DNA of 64,000 nt from an uncultured Eggerthellaceae bacterium (GTDB taxonomy: Bacteria; Actinomycetota; Coriobacteriia; Coriobacteriales; Eggerthellaceae): the NCBI GenBank assembly GCA_910588435.1, contig CAJUPL010000005.1, forward strand, positions 30,602-94,601, written 5' to 3'. Under the pieces are notes generated by a model. That model did not search any database and had not been told where the DNA came from. It worked only from the letters and a program-made list of their open reading frames with translations. Position 1 is the stretch's first letter. Each line of letters begins with the position of its first letter. The position numbers were made by a program, and so were the translations under genes. Positions 44,001 through 52,923 of the stretch are shown piece after piece.

Positions 44001-45556
44001 GCTTTGAGCAAGACCGCCCCCACCACACCCGCCTCCTCAGATGATGCAGCGAAATAGCGTGCCGTCTTGTCGGTTGCGAACAGGTGCGGGAGCCTCTTGG
44101 CGAATTCGAGGTCTGAAGCTGCATCTTCGTCCGCCAAGATAGCAAGCTTCACATCCATATATGAGTGAAGGCCACAGATCTGGACGATGACATTCCGCAT
44201 GAAAGCGCTAGTGAAGCTTCGGCTTCCAACGATCCCCACCACGGGTGAATCCAAGAGCGAAAGGCCCAACGGCACGCTCTTCAGCATCTTCGGCTCATTC
44301 GCGAACTCCTTGAGCGCACGGCGCAAGCCATCCTCTTGGATCTGGAAGCCATCAGCTGGCATGGTGAGGTCAACCTCAAGCGGCACGTCCCCGATGCCCA
44401 GCCTGATCTCAAGAAAGTCCGCATGCGATGGAGCCTTGGCCATGAACCGGGGGTCTTGCAGAGCGGCTATCTGCATGCAATCTGTTGGACAGATCCGGTT
44501 CTCGAACAGGATCCCCCGCTGAAGAGCCGCTTCCTTCTGCAGCTTGGAGCGGATCTTGCCCAGGTACTGGGCATATGCGCTCTTGCGCCCGGCTTCCAGC
44601 TTCACGTGCCTCTTGTGCTGATGGCGCTTGTTGATGATGGGCCATAGAACGCTGCCCATCAACATGGCGAAAGCCATCGCCAGCATGGGAACGGCGCGAA
44701 GGGCGCTTCCATCCCGACCCAACATGAACGTGATGGACACGCACGCAGACATGACGGAAGCCAAGACCATGGCAAGCGAAGGGCCGATGCGCATCATCAA
44801 GGGCGTCTCATCCTCATGCTCAGCTTCAGGCGGCGCATCAACTGAGAAGCTCTTGCGCTTGATGGCTCTAGGGAACCGAAGCGACGGATAGAAGAACGCG
44901 CGGGGTGCGCACTGCTGCTGCGTCTGCGCGCTTGCAGGAGGCCGGTACTCAACAAGCCCCAAGCCTTCTTGCACTACCAGAGAATCCTCCGGACAGTTCA
45001 AGGAGATGAGCCTGTTCCCGATGGTGATCCGAAGCCCAAGGATGGATATGACGTCTCCTACCTCAAGAGGCGCCTCCAAGCCATTTGGCAGGTGCCACCC
45101 GTTCAGGAAGACTCCATTCGCGGAGCCCTGGTCAGAGACATAGAACTTCCCGTCAGCGTACTCAAGGTTCGCATGATGCGCAGACACATATTTAGATGGA
45201 TAGACGATGGCGCACGCAAGGTCCCTGCCAATGGACAGCATGACGTTCTTGGTGAGCCCTAAGATGCGCGTTGTCCTGTCCCCGTCTGATGACGGCCTGC
45301 AGATCACGGTCCAACTGCAAAGCTCCCCTTGGATGGCGAAGATGCTCGCTTTATGAGGCAGCACGTCCAACCCACCTTCAGCAGATGGTGGGCAGAACAT
45401 GAGGCCGCTTGCAAGCGTCATGCGCCACTGGCCATCATTCGCATCCGCGAACATCAGCTGTTGCCCACGCGCATCCTCTATCCAGAAAGCGCCGCGCACC
45501 TCATCCGGAAGGGATGTGGTGGACATGGCTTCGTCTGTTTGCACCGTGATGAGCAT
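41012..45556 (-). CDS. essC: EssC-type FtsK/SpoIIIE ATPase, motor of the type VIIb secretion system
   Basis: 1514 residues, the usual EssC length. An N-terminal FHA region (about 100-180) has LSIGRDLACAIVYPSKYVSA and QGSANGVFLNGW. Two membrane helices lie at about 258-278 and 287-308. The first ATPase domain has a complete Walker A (GTTGSGKSE, 703-711) and Walker B in PHLIVIADEFAEL; the second has a degenerate P-loop (GTAGSGAEM, Lys missing); the third is more degenerate. One active plus degenerate ATPase domains is the EssC rule. It pulls WXG100 and LXG substrates through the membrane. It lies between the WXG100 gene and the LXG module. Confidence 0.95.
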   Translation of the reverse strand: MLITVQTDEAMSTTSLPDEVRGAFWIEDARGQQLMFADANDGQWRMTLASGLMFCPPSAEGGLDVLPHKASIFAIQGELCSWTVICRPSSDGDRTTRILGLTKNVMLSIGRDLACAIVYPSKYVSAHHANLEYADGKFYVSDQGSANGVFLNGWHLPNGLEAPLEVGDVISILGLRITIGNRLISLNCPEDSLVVQEGLGLVEYRPPASAQTQQQCAPRAFFYPSLRFPRAIKRKSFSVDAPPEAEHEDETPLMMRIGPSLAMVLASVMSACVSITFMLGRDGSALRAVPMLAMAFAMLMGSVLWPIINKRHQHKRHVKLEAGRKSAYAQYLGKIRSKLQKEAALQRGILFENRICPTDCMQIAALQDPRFMAKAPSHADFLEIRLGIGDVPLEVDLTMPADGFQIQEDGLRRALKEFANEPKMLKSVPLGLSLLDSPVVGIVGSRSFTSAFMRNVIVQICGLHSYMDVKLAILADEDAASDLEFAKRLPHLFATDKTARYFAASSEEAGVVGAVLLKALEARMQSGAAREGDASPHIVILCPSKEVFSKSKLVKEVCSLKGSHGFSVIACAQHVHELPAQCQAIVCEDGAGAYLLDRDDPTGTRTPILLDAAPNAEAATAFAQDACNARMDVADSAQRLPASLTFMQMMDSANVHHLNVDARWRKSNPSDSLAAPLGVDAAGELLMLDLHEDAHGPHGLIAGTTGSGKSELIITYVLSMALAFPPDEVAFVLIDYKGGGLAKAFCNDRFCLPHVAGTVTNLDGSNISRSLASIKSELRRRQSLFNQAREALGGDNVDIYKYLDAYRQGRVKEACPHLIVIADEFAELKQQQPEFMDELISASRIGRSLGVHLVLATQKPSGVVNDQIWSNSRFKIALKVADAADSNEVIKRSDAAQISLAGRFFMLVGYNEQFVQGQSGFSGAPYVEGAANESTQRQGVCWISNTGRPLLCVSPEDQGAPASSQSQIVAVSQHIASVAAARGVSAAPLWLPPIPKRISLAEIEQRFGKAQGADDLLCLTVGAFDDPSHQRQDALRLPLMEGGNAVIYGTAGSGAEMILHAMLFSCVSQCSPERLHAYLLDFGSQSLRQFANAPQVGDIAVMGDDERIRRFFAFMSDQIEARRKLMANGGKSALDGLPRILVVLNGMAAFLDAYPQHEESLLGLARESLQFGIRMVVVGESLSAVRMRMRSYFRQVLAVDLSDPADAVSLFGSLEGLTPPHGRGRGIVRIDDELFEFQAATICQEDADEQELLRAACSEAALKWQGVGACAPKIPMPPERVTPEMLEAAFESCQRSILPYGILDDDLSATGFNVADAALTRCVFQKQSAGVSFAKGLIAALVRMRGLEVVVLDIGRMLPGEPKGCAFATQAPEAAVAFLQQIASRRRADRIVILLSGVMALMQECPADAAQWLRSWLAGLENDGAVSVILIDRAMDATYGYEDWFKAHLTSRDGLWIGPGIEAQSALSTAYSPKILPDAEMEQGLGYRVDGGSAHLVHLVTAHDVEDERGDGIG

Positions 45557-45589
45557 CTGGATCTCTTTGCCCTTACAGCCTGTCTTCGC

Positions 45590-45883
45590 CTAGCCGCGAA
45601 AGCCGCTTGCGATGCGCGCGTCCATGTCCTGCATCTCTTGTGCCGTCTTGTCCAAGGCCGCCGCTATCTCATCGATCATCTCTTGGGCTCGCTGGAAGCT
45701 TGGGCGAAGCTCTGACTGATAGCGATTTGCGTACGATCGGCTGGCTTCGCCCTCCCATTCCTCTTGGAGCTGCCCCAGCAAGCGGTCCATGTTGGAGATG
45801 GAATCCCCCACTGATTGAGATTCGCGCCTGAACTCGTTCGCGCGCCCTCTCATCTGGTCCGGACTGATCCTGATGTTCGACAT
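45590..45883 (-). CDS. esxA: WXG100 protein, EsxA type
   Basis: 97 residues from the ATG at 45883 (AAGGAAG site). A helical hairpin with W-E-G at the turn (LLGQLQEEWEGEASRSYANR), and the start IRISPDQMRGRANEFRRES typical of EsxA. A small secreted T7SS substrate and core component. It is followed by essC after 33 bases. Confidence 0.92.
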   Translation of the reverse strand: MSNIRISPDQMRGRANEFRRESQSVGDSISNMDRLLGQLQEEWEGEASRSYANRYQSELRPSFQRAQEMIDEIAAALDKTAQEMQDMDARIASGFRG

Positions 45884-45958
45884 GCATCTTCCTTTCTCTA
45901 TCTGCAAGCAAGGCCTCATGCCCTGCTCGTCACCGATCCATGGGGCTAGACCTGCCTC

Positions 45959-48900
45959 TCACCTGCGGACGTGAACGCCCGCCGCCTTCTCCTTGCGGAA
46001 GCGGACTGCGAATATGGCTCCTGCTGATATGAGCAACGCGCCTGCTAGCACGAGCAACGCGATGCCAACCAACGCAGAGACGCCGTCTGCACCCTGCCGT
46101 CCTACATGGATGGCCGGAGACGCCTCCGAACGCTCGTTCCCAGCTGCGTCATAGGCCTTGACGGACACCATCTGAGCATCCGGGCCCTCCTTCAAGGTGA
46201 TCCTGTCTCCCCCAGGAGCAGCCAGCTCACCTGCGCTCATGCTCTTGATCATCTGCCCGTTGACAGCTATGTCCGCGTGATCCAGCTGTCCGTTGTCTTG
46301 CACAAGGAACGAGACCTCGTGTTCAGCGCTTGCCACCTGAGGATCTTGGAACCCGTTGAATGAGACCAATGGTGGCGTGCTATCCACTGCGAACGCGATG
46401 TCAGCAGCCCCACTCCTGTCTGCATTCTTTCCCTCCATGATGTTCATGGAGGCATTGCCCGCATGATCTGTTGAGCTCAAAGACACCTGATAAGTGCCGT
46501 CAGATGCGAACCGCTCCTTGCTGATGACGTATTCATACGCAGGCCAGGACTCGTCTTCCGCTGCTTGCAAGGAGTAATCCTCATCTCGCGTGAGCGTGCT
46601 AGTGCGAACGCCGTTCGTCACGCTCACAGCTTGGCCGCCATCGATCAGCCCGCTGGGATTGATCTCCGTGATCCGGATGTCGGGCAGGTCAGAAGCCTTG
46701 ACGTACTTCTTGTTGAGCAGCTCTTGCGTGTCCGAATCCAACAGATAGGTGGAACCGAACCTGTTGACCGACCACTCCACTATCTTGGAGGCCTCATTGC
46801 CAGCCAAGTCCGCTGCGCTCACCTCAAGCCTGTAGACGTTGTCGTTCTCTGGCACCTCAGCAGGGCTAGCCTGGGTCAGCGTCATCTCAGTTGCATCCGC
46901 ATCAGCAACGTCTGAGTAGGCATCCGCAGATGAGCCAAGACCTATGGGCGTGACCGTGATGGAAGATGCGGGATCCAAGTTCGCATCATGGACTTTCACG
47001 CTGAGGCTGCAATCCCCAGGGTACGCGCGGGCAGACGCGTCATCATCGCCCCCAACCGTGACCGTGATCTCTGGGGCTTCCGCATCCACAGTGAACTCAG
47101 ATAAGCTATAGGGCACCATCTCGTTTCCGGCCAGGTCCTCGCCGGAAACCGCAAGCCCATAGATGCCAGGACCTGCGAACTCCGCAAAACACACCCAAGC
47201 ATCTCCGTCTTCCGCCCATTCACTGATCTCAGCCGCAGTCACCCTGCCGTCAGCATCCTCTTCTGAAGAAGCATCCACATGGATGCCATCAGGTGTGAAA
47301 TTGCGATCCCGCACGGTGATGCTGGCAGTCATCGGTCTATTGCAGTACGCGCCAGTCTCCGGAGCGCCACCATCAAAGCTGACCTCAAGCCCAGGCGCAG
47401 TCCTGTCCACAGTGAAGCTCTCCTGATACAGCTCAGACTCATCCCCGGACAGATCGCGAACGCGCATCTGAACCTCATAGTCCGCGTCTTGAGCGAAGCT
47501 GTATCCCGCGCTCCAAACGTCCCCTGACACATGCTGGAAGTCCTTCGCGAACAAGACGCGCACAGCCCCGTCCTCATGGATGGTGACCACCTGCTGGTCA
47601 GGGTCGTACTGCTGGACGTACTGGAAGTTGGGTTCTGTGATGATGAACTTAGTGTTCCTGGCGGCCGAGAAATAGTGGCCATTGCGGACATCATGGTTGT
47701 CATGCTCCACTGATATGGACGGCGCTCCCGAGTTCGCCATGATCCGCATCACGCCGTCCGGGATCTTCGCGGAATCGGACAGGTCAGAGCTCAAAGCGTT
47801 CCCAGCCATATCCCTGACATGCACCTTGAAGGAGCTCACATCGGCAACCTGATCCTCATCTATATAGAAGGTGATGCGGCCGCCATCATCTACCAATCCA
47901 GGCGCGTCGATCCGCTTTGCCTCGCCCACATGACTGTCCATGTACTCAACATGCGCGCCACTGCCGGTGAGCCCCGACGTGCGAACTGCATCCAGCTTGC
48001 CAGGCGCATCCGAGATGCTGATCGTCACCTTGGCCTTGCCGCGGTAGATCCAGAACGCCGGGTCCCAGATGTTCTTGCCCGCTCCTTCAACGCAGAAGGA
48101 ATCTATGACAGGCGCTGTCCTATCCACTCCATATGAGATCCCGCTCACCTTCGTGATGACACCTGACTGGTCCTTGGCGTAGAGCTGCACCCCTTCGTAC
48201 CAGCCTTCCGCTCCATTGAGCGGCACCGTTGGCGCGAAATCATCATCAAGCGAGAGCGCAAGGCTGTGGCCTCCATACAGCGCACGCACCTGCTCAGCAT
48301 TCGTCCACGCGCCCATATGAGACACTCCATCCAACGAGAGGTACGCAGGGATGCCCACGTCCTTCACCGGGTCAACGCAGACCGAACGCGGCGCATCATC
48401 CAATGCGTAGAGCCTGCTCAATTGGTCACAGAGCGAAAGCTCCACCTGCGCTGAGAACCCATGCTCGTCTACCGGATAGCTCGTGAGGCCGAACGCTCCA
48501 AGGGGAGAGCGAGTGCCTTCCAAGTCTTGCGGCCAGATATCCGTGCACGCCTTGATGGCCTGCTCATATGCACCCTTAGCGCAGCTTGCCTGCTGAGCCT
48601 CATCCAGCCTGAACGGGAGCTTCACCTCATCCGCAACGCTGATCTGCTTCCTGCCGATCCCGTTCGCACGCACGCGGATCTGCGGCGCGAACTCAGGCGC
48701 TTCTTGGCATTGCGCGGTGATGACCAGCTCTTCTGCGGCCTCTGACACATCAACAGGCAGGATGCTCAAGGTGCTCAGGTCATCATCGCCCGCGAATGAC
48801 GCGCTCAGCTTGCTAGTGGACGCATCCTCATCAACGCTGAAGCTGTAGGCAAGGCGCAAGGATGGCAGCTCATCGCCTTCCGGAAGCTCAATGGAGGACA

Positions 48901-49285
48901 AGGAAACAGGGCTCCTGTAAGCAAAGCTCTGTTGGCTGAGCGCCTCTGATATCTCCTCGAACGCCTTCGCATCTGCAGCCATGTCAAGCTCAAGGCGCTC
49001 CTCATCTGAGACGCCGTCTCCCGGATCACCCGTCTCCCCCGCATCACCCTCATCACGCCCTTCACTTGGATCAGGGTCAGTCTCTGCGCTCTCATCAGCG
49101 CCGTCCGCCTGCGCCTGCAGCGCGCCAGGCACCTGCACCTCCGCCGCCTCAACCTGCGCGCTTGCGCGTTGGGATGCAAGATCAGCCTCCCCTTCTGCCG
49201 GGATGGCCGGCCAGAGCATGGCCGTCAAAGCCGCCGCCAGCACGAACGCACCCACTTGCCCCGCTCTTCGAAGAACTCTCCTCAC
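45959..49285 (-). CDS. Large Ig-like surface protein of the T7SS block
   Basis: 1108 residues from the GTG at 49285 (GGAGGGG just before; overlaps the previous gene by GTGA). A signal peptide (RRAGQVGAFVLAAALTAMLW), an acidic Pro/Glu/Asp linker (55-95) and many beta-sandwich Ig-like units follow, each with the D-x-A-G-N-E/x pattern (AYDAAGNERS, VRDMAGNALS, AADLAGNEAS, GEDLAGNEMV). One C-terminal helix (GIALLVLAGALLISAGAIFA) ends in a basic tail, so it is anchored in the membrane with the bulk outside. No LPxTG. It may replace the extracellular part of EsaA or form an outer adhesin or sheath; that is conjecture. Confidence 0.75.
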   Translation of the reverse strand: MRRVLRRAGQVGAFVLAAALTAMLWPAIPAEGEADLASQRASAQVEAAEVQVPGALQAQADGADESAETDPDPSEGRDEGDAGETGDPGDGVSDEERLELDMAADAKAFEEISEALSQQSFAYRSPVSLSSIELPEGDELPSLRLAYSFSVDEDASTSKLSASFAGDDDLSTLSILPVDVSEAAEELVITAQCQEAPEFAPQIRVRANGIGRKQISVADEVKLPFRLDEAQQASCAKGAYEQAIKACTDIWPQDLEGTRSPLGAFGLTSYPVDEHGFSAQVELSLCDQLSRLYALDDAPRSVCVDPVKDVGIPAYLSLDGVSHMGAWTNAEQVRALYGGHSLALSLDDDFAPTVPLNGAEGWYEGVQLYAKDQSGVITKVSGISYGVDRTAPVIDSFCVEGAGKNIWDPAFWIYRGKAKVTISISDAPGKLDAVRTSGLTGSGAHVEYMDSHVGEAKRIDAPGLVDDGGRITFYIDEDQVADVSSFKVHVRDMAGNALSSDLSDSAKIPDGVMRIMANSGAPSISVEHDNHDVRNGHYFSAARNTKFIITEPNFQYVQQYDPDQQVVTIHEDGAVRVLFAKDFQHVSGDVWSAGYSFAQDADYEVQMRVRDLSGDESELYQESFTVDRTAPGLEVSFDGGAPETGAYCNRPMTASITVRDRNFTPDGIHVDASSEEDADGRVTAAEISEWAEDGDAWVCFAEFAGPGIYGLAVSGEDLAGNEMVPYSLSEFTVDAEAPEITVTVGGDDDASARAYPGDCSLSVKVHDANLDPASSITVTPIGLGSSADAYSDVADADATEMTLTQASPAEVPENDNVYRLEVSAADLAGNEASKIVEWSVNRFGSTYLLDSDTQELLNKKYVKASDLPDIRITEINPSGLIDGGQAVSVTNGVRTSTLTRDEDYSLQAAEDESWPAYEYVISKERFASDGTYQVSLSSTDHAGNASMNIMEGKNADRSGAADIAFAVDSTPPLVSFNGFQDPQVASAEHEVSFLVQDNGQLDHADIAVNGQMIKSMSAGELAAPGGDRITLKEGPDAQMVSVKAYDAAGNERSEASPAIHVGRQGADGVSALVGIALLVLAGALLISAGAIFAVRFRKEKAAGVHVRR

Positions 49286-49563
49286 AACCCCTCCTTCTGC
49301 ACGCGCCCTTCAGTTGAACCCTCATCCAAGCCCGGCTGCCCCATTCCGATGGGCTTCGTGGGCAATGACTCCATGGGGGCAGCATTCGCCGCACACCCGC
49401 TTGCCTTCATCACCGTCTTTCCCTGGCGCACCTTTGGCCTTCTAGCAAGGAAGCGAACGGCGTCCGGCACGTGGAGCTTCACGAAGACGATGACGGCCGC
49501 CACGCCGCACACGCCTGACGCTACGAATAGCGCGCACCCCAAGATGAACAGCGCATCTTCCAC
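49282..49563 (-). CDS. Small membrane protein of the T7SS block
   Basis: 93 residues; GTG start at 49563 after TGAGGAG. One membrane helix (FILGCALFVASGVCGVAAVI), then KLHVPDAVRFLARRPKV, which resembles the L-x-I-P-x-x-x-x-x-L-x-G/x-R-x-x-K segment I recall in small membrane proteins of Firmicutes T7SS-like loci. The tail is polar and disordered. Position and size would suit an EssA-like role, but no homology can be shown by eye. Confidence 0.6.
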   Translation of the reverse strand: MEDALFILGCALFVASGVCGVAAVIVFVKLHVPDAVRFLARRPKVRQGKTVMKASGCAANAAPMESLPTKPIGMGQPGLDEGSTEGRVQKEGL

Positions 49564-49566
49564 GTC

Positions 49567-51294
49567 TCACACGCTCCTCAAGTCAGCTGCCGAGAACACC
49601 GCATCCAACTTCTGCGGGATCTCTCCCTCAAGCCTTGCCAGAAGCCCCGCCCGCAAGGCCTCGTTCTGCTCCGTGGTGGTATCCAGCGACTCCAGCTGGC
49701 CGCGCACCTTCGCTAGCAAACCGAACATCTCATCCCTTCCAACGCCTCCCATCGCCTGGAACTTGCCCACATACGTCTCAAGCGCGTTCGCGATCAGCGC
49801 GCATCCATCAAGCTGCACGGTCTCTAGCGCCTCAGCCTCTGCCGGCTCAGACAAGGCGCAGATGCTCTCCCAGAAACCGGCATACAGCTCTCCGCTCTCT
49901 TCGCCCTGCATGACCGCCGCATCTATCCCAGATGCGAACTGAGCGATCCCGGCATAGGTCTCAGCCGTTGCAAGCTTCGGAAATGAACCATCCGCAGCGG
50001 CATTCTTGAAATGCTCGGCGGACGCCTTGATGCGCGCCAGCTGGTTGTCCTCATAGGTGCCCGTCTGCGCATAAGAGTAGAAGTACCAATAGAGCCTGCC
50101 CATCTCATAAGACAGCTCCGCGAAGCGATCTGACCCCTTGAGCGCCTCTAGGTTCTGCCCGTACGCAGCGTCAAGCTGAGCCTTCTCCTCAGGCGTGAAG
50201 GCGGAATCCACCTTGTAGCTTTCGATCAGCCCCAGATACGCATCCACTGAATCCGGCCTCTGCGCAATGGCCGCAAGGTATTCCTGCTGCGCATCCTCCG
50301 GGCTCACCTGCACGAGCGCGCTGGCCACGTCCATGTGATGGTCATGGTTCTGCGCAATGCGAACGTCCCTCCACGCGAAGCAGGCCACGGCCATGACGCA
50401 GAACGCCACTGCAGCAAGCGCAAGAGACGCGAACGCCGCAATGCGCTTCACCTGCCGGGACCTGTGGTCGCGCGTGAGCTCTTCGTAAGTGGCCAGGTCA
50501 GCAACCAGGTCATCGCAGCTCTTGTACCGCTTGCTGCGATCCACCTCTGCGCACTTGGGGATGATCACATCCGCGAACCCTTCGCCAACGGCCGGGTTCG
50601 CCTGCCGAACGTTCGGCAATGGGAACTCAACAGGCGGAGCAGCCCCGCCCAGCAAGTGCCACATGGTGGCACCAACGCCGTAGATGTCCGCGCGCCCATC
50701 CGTCTGTGCGCGCCCGTACTGCTCAGGCGCCGCGTAGCCCGTGGTGCCGAACGCGGTGGTGTCCTTGCGCTGGTCGTCCTTGTATTCCCGGGCAACTCCC
50801 AGATCTATCAGCTTCACGTAGCCGTCAGGGTGCAAGATGATGTTGTTCGGCTTCATGTCCCTATAGATGATGGGCGGGTCTTGCCTGTGCAGATAGCTCA
50901 GCGCGTCGCAGATCTGGAGCATCCAGCGTTGCACGTCGGGCTCAGATTGCGGGCCGTTGGCGCGGACCACCTCTTCAAGGGTCTGCCCCTCTACGTGGTC
51001 CATGATCACGTAGATGAAGTCCTCCGTCTTGAGGATGTCGGCAATGCCGACGATGGCCGGATGCTGCAATCTGGATAGCAGCTCTGCCTCAGATGACAGG
51101 CTCTGCTCTATCGGGCGCCCCAGCGCATCCGTCACGCGCCGGTCCACTTCCTTGACAGCCCATTGCTTGTTGCCAAGGTCCAGGTCTTGCGCCAGATAGA
51201 CGCGGCTCATCCCGCCTTTCCCTATCAAGGTCAAGATCTCATACTTGCCCTTCAGGACGTCTCCGCGCTCAAGGCCGCCGCCGTTCGCCGTCAT
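49567..51294 (-). CDS. Membrane Ser/Thr protein kinase heading the T7SS block, EssB-like layout
   Basis: 575 residues; GGAGGG before the ATG. The PknB-type kinase (20-275) has the glycine loop IGKGGMSRVY, Lys48 in WAVKEVD, the alpha-C Glu near 69-71, catalytic Asp146 in YRDMKPNNI, DLG at 164-166 and APE at 189-191, so it looks active. One membrane helix spans 284-307 (FASLALAAVAFCVMAVACFA). The outer 265 residues are helical with TPR-like spacing (AQQEYLAAIAQRPDSVDAYL). EssB of T7SSb has a pseudokinase, one helix and a helical outer domain in the same order. No PASTA domains, unlike cell-wall-sensing kinases. It may regulate or structurally replace EssB. Confidence 0.85.
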   Translation of the reverse strand: MTANGGGLERGDVLKGKYEILTLIGKGGMSRVYLAQDLDLGNKQWAVKEVDRRVTDALGRPIEQSLSSEAELLSRLQHPAIVGIADILKTEDFIYVIMDHVEGQTLEEVVRANGPQSEPDVQRWMLQICDALSYLHRQDPPIIYRDMKPNNIILHPDGYVKLIDLGVAREYKDDQRKDTTAFGTTGYAAPEQYGRAQTDGRADIYGVGATMWHLLGGAAPPVEFPLPNVRQANPAVGEGFADVIIPKCAEVDRSKRYKSCDDLVADLATYEELTRDHRSRQVKRIAAFASLALAAVAFCVMAVACFAWRDVRIAQNHDHHMDVASALVQVSPEDAQQEYLAAIAQRPDSVDAYLGLIESYKVDSAFTPEEKAQLDAAYGQNLEALKGSDRFAELSYEMGRLYWYFYSYAQTGTYEDNQLARIKASAEHFKNAAADGSFPKLATAETYAGIAQFASGIDAAVMQGEESGELYAGFWESICALSEPAEAEALETVQLDGCALIANALETYVGKFQAMGGVGRDEMFGLLAKVRGQLESLDTTTEQNEALRAGLLARLEGEIPQKLDAVFSAADLRSV

Positions 51295-51578
51295 CTGCTC
51301 TCATCCCTCCTCTCTCACAATGCTCAGTGCGTATGACCATCCAAGGGGCTATGCCCCCTAGGCTCACCTGCTATCCGGTTGTCTTTTCAGCTTTCGCGCT
51401 TGATAAGACCGATGACTTGACTATAGGTACTTGGTCTTACAGAAATATGCCGTGGCTGCGGCACGAAGAGAGCATCGATGCATGACGAAACTGGCCTTGC
51501 TCTTCACAAGGCCAGCAAAGATCTATTCGATTCCTTCAGATTCTTGTCACGGATCTGACGCGATCCGCCAAAGATCAA
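51295..51578. promoter_or_regulatory. Upstream region of the T7SS block and downstream region of glmM
   Basis: No gene. The hairpin GGGGCTATGCCCC lies at 51345-51357. The region must contain the promoter of the minus-strand secretion block; CCTATAGTCAA (minus strand, near 51421) is a weak -10 candidate. Confidence 0.35.
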
Positions 51579-52922
51579 CTACTGATCCAAGCTCCGAACC
51601 ACGTTCGCTATATCCTCAGCGTGACGCGTTGCGGCCTCAGGATCCTTCGCTTCCACCATGACGCGGATCACAGGCTCTGTTCCCGAAGGTCGGAGCAGCA
51701 CGCGCCCGTCATCCCCCAGCGCCTCGTCCGCCGCGCGAACTGCCGTCTTCACGGATTCGTCCTCCATGACGGCCGTCTTGTCAGCCACGCGAACATTGAT
51801 CAATTCCTGTGGAAAACGCTCCATGACGTTCGCCATCTCATCCACATTCTTTCCGCTTCTGCGAACGGCCGCCATGAACTGAACCGCAGTCATCAGGCCG
51901 TCTCCCGTGGAGTTGTGCTCAAGCAAGATCATGTGGCCCGACTGCTCGCCGCCGATGGAATACCCCTGCGCGCGCATCTCCTCAAGCACGTAGCGGTCTC
52001 CCACCTTCGTCTGCACCACCTGGATGCCAGCGTTGCGCATGGCGTGCACGAACCCCAGGTTGCACATGACGGTGGTCACCACGGTGTTGCCTGCAAGGCA
52101 CCCGCGGTCCTTCATGTCCAGCGCGCACACGGCCTCGATCATGTCTCCGTCTATCTCGCGCCCCGTTGGGGAGATCAGCATCACGCGGTCTGCATCTCCG
52201 TCGTGCGCGATGCCGATGTCCGCGCCCACCTTCGCCACCAGCTCCTTGATGGGCTCCAGATGCGTGGAGCCGCAGTTCACGTTGATGTCGAAGCCGTCGT
52301 AGTCATCGTTGATCACGTGCACGTCAGCGCCAAGCCGCCTCAGCGCCTCCGGGCTTGTTGCAGAGGACGCGCCGTGGCCAGTGTCAATGGCCACCTTCAT
52401 GCCTTCGAACGTGACTCCTGCATCCTTCACGGAATCCACCGCATGCATGATGTAGATCTCAGAAGCGTCGTTCAGGCGAACCGTGAACCCAAGGTCAGAG
52501 CCGCTGGGGACCTCTTCTTCGGCGCCCTCAAGGCCGCCCGCGCGCACGAAATCCTCTATCTTGTCCTCAACCTCATCGGGCAGCTTGAAGCCCTTCGAGT
52601 CGAACAGCTTGATGCCGTTGTACTCCGGCGGATTGTGCGAAGCTGAGATCACGGCGCCGCCCGCAGCAGAGAGCTTGCGCACCAAGAGCGCCACGGCAGG
52701 GGTGGGGATGACGTCTGCCAGAAGCGCCGTGCCGCCCGCGCTTTCGATGCCTGCCACCATGGCGGCCTCCAGCATGTCACCGGACAGGCGCGTGTCCTTG
52801 CCCACAACGATGGTCTTGCCCAGGAACACCACGGCAGCCTGCCCAAGGCGGTACGCCATCTCGTTCGTGAGCTCCACGTTCGCAATGCCGCGAACGCCGT
52901 CTGTGCCGAACATCCTTGCCAT
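51579..52922 (-). CDS. glmM: Phosphoglucosamine mutase
   Basis: 447 residues from the ATG at 52922 (AGGGGGAAA upstream). It interconverts glucosamine-6-P and glucosamine-1-P for peptidoglycan precursors. N-terminal RMFGTDGVRGIANVELTNE, the phosphoserine loop ISASHNPPEYNGIK, the metal loop DGDADRVMLI, the sugar loop GGEQSGHMI and the phosphate loop RPSGTEPVIRVMVE are all present. The start is one base after the hisE stop, so they are co-translated. Confidence 0.97.
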   Translation of the reverse strand: MARMFGTDGVRGIANVELTNEMAYRLGQAAVVFLGKTIVVGKDTRLSGDMLEAAMVAGIESAGGTALLADVIPTPAVALLVRKLSAAGGAVISASHNPPEYNGIKLFDSKGFKLPDEVEDKIEDFVRAGGLEGAEEEVPSGSDLGFTVRLNDASEIYIMHAVDSVKDAGVTFEGMKVAIDTGHGASSATSPEALRRLGADVHVINDDYDGFDINVNCGSTHLEPIKELVAKVGADIGIAHDGDADRVMLISPTGREIDGDMIEAVCALDMKDRGCLAGNTVVTTVMCNLGFVHAMRNAGIQVVQTKVGDRYVLEEMRAQGYSIGGEQSGHMILLEHNSTGDGLMTAVQFMAAVRRSGKNVDEMANVMERFPQELINVRVADKTAVMEDESVKTAVRAADEALGDDGRVLLRPSGTEPVIRVMVEAKDPEAATRHAEDIANVVRSLDQ

Positions 52923-52923
52923 G

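Noticed and set aside
51621..52646. 341-codon plus-strand frame opposite glmM
   Set aside because: Antisense shadow; all phosphoglucosamine mutase motifs are on the minus strand.
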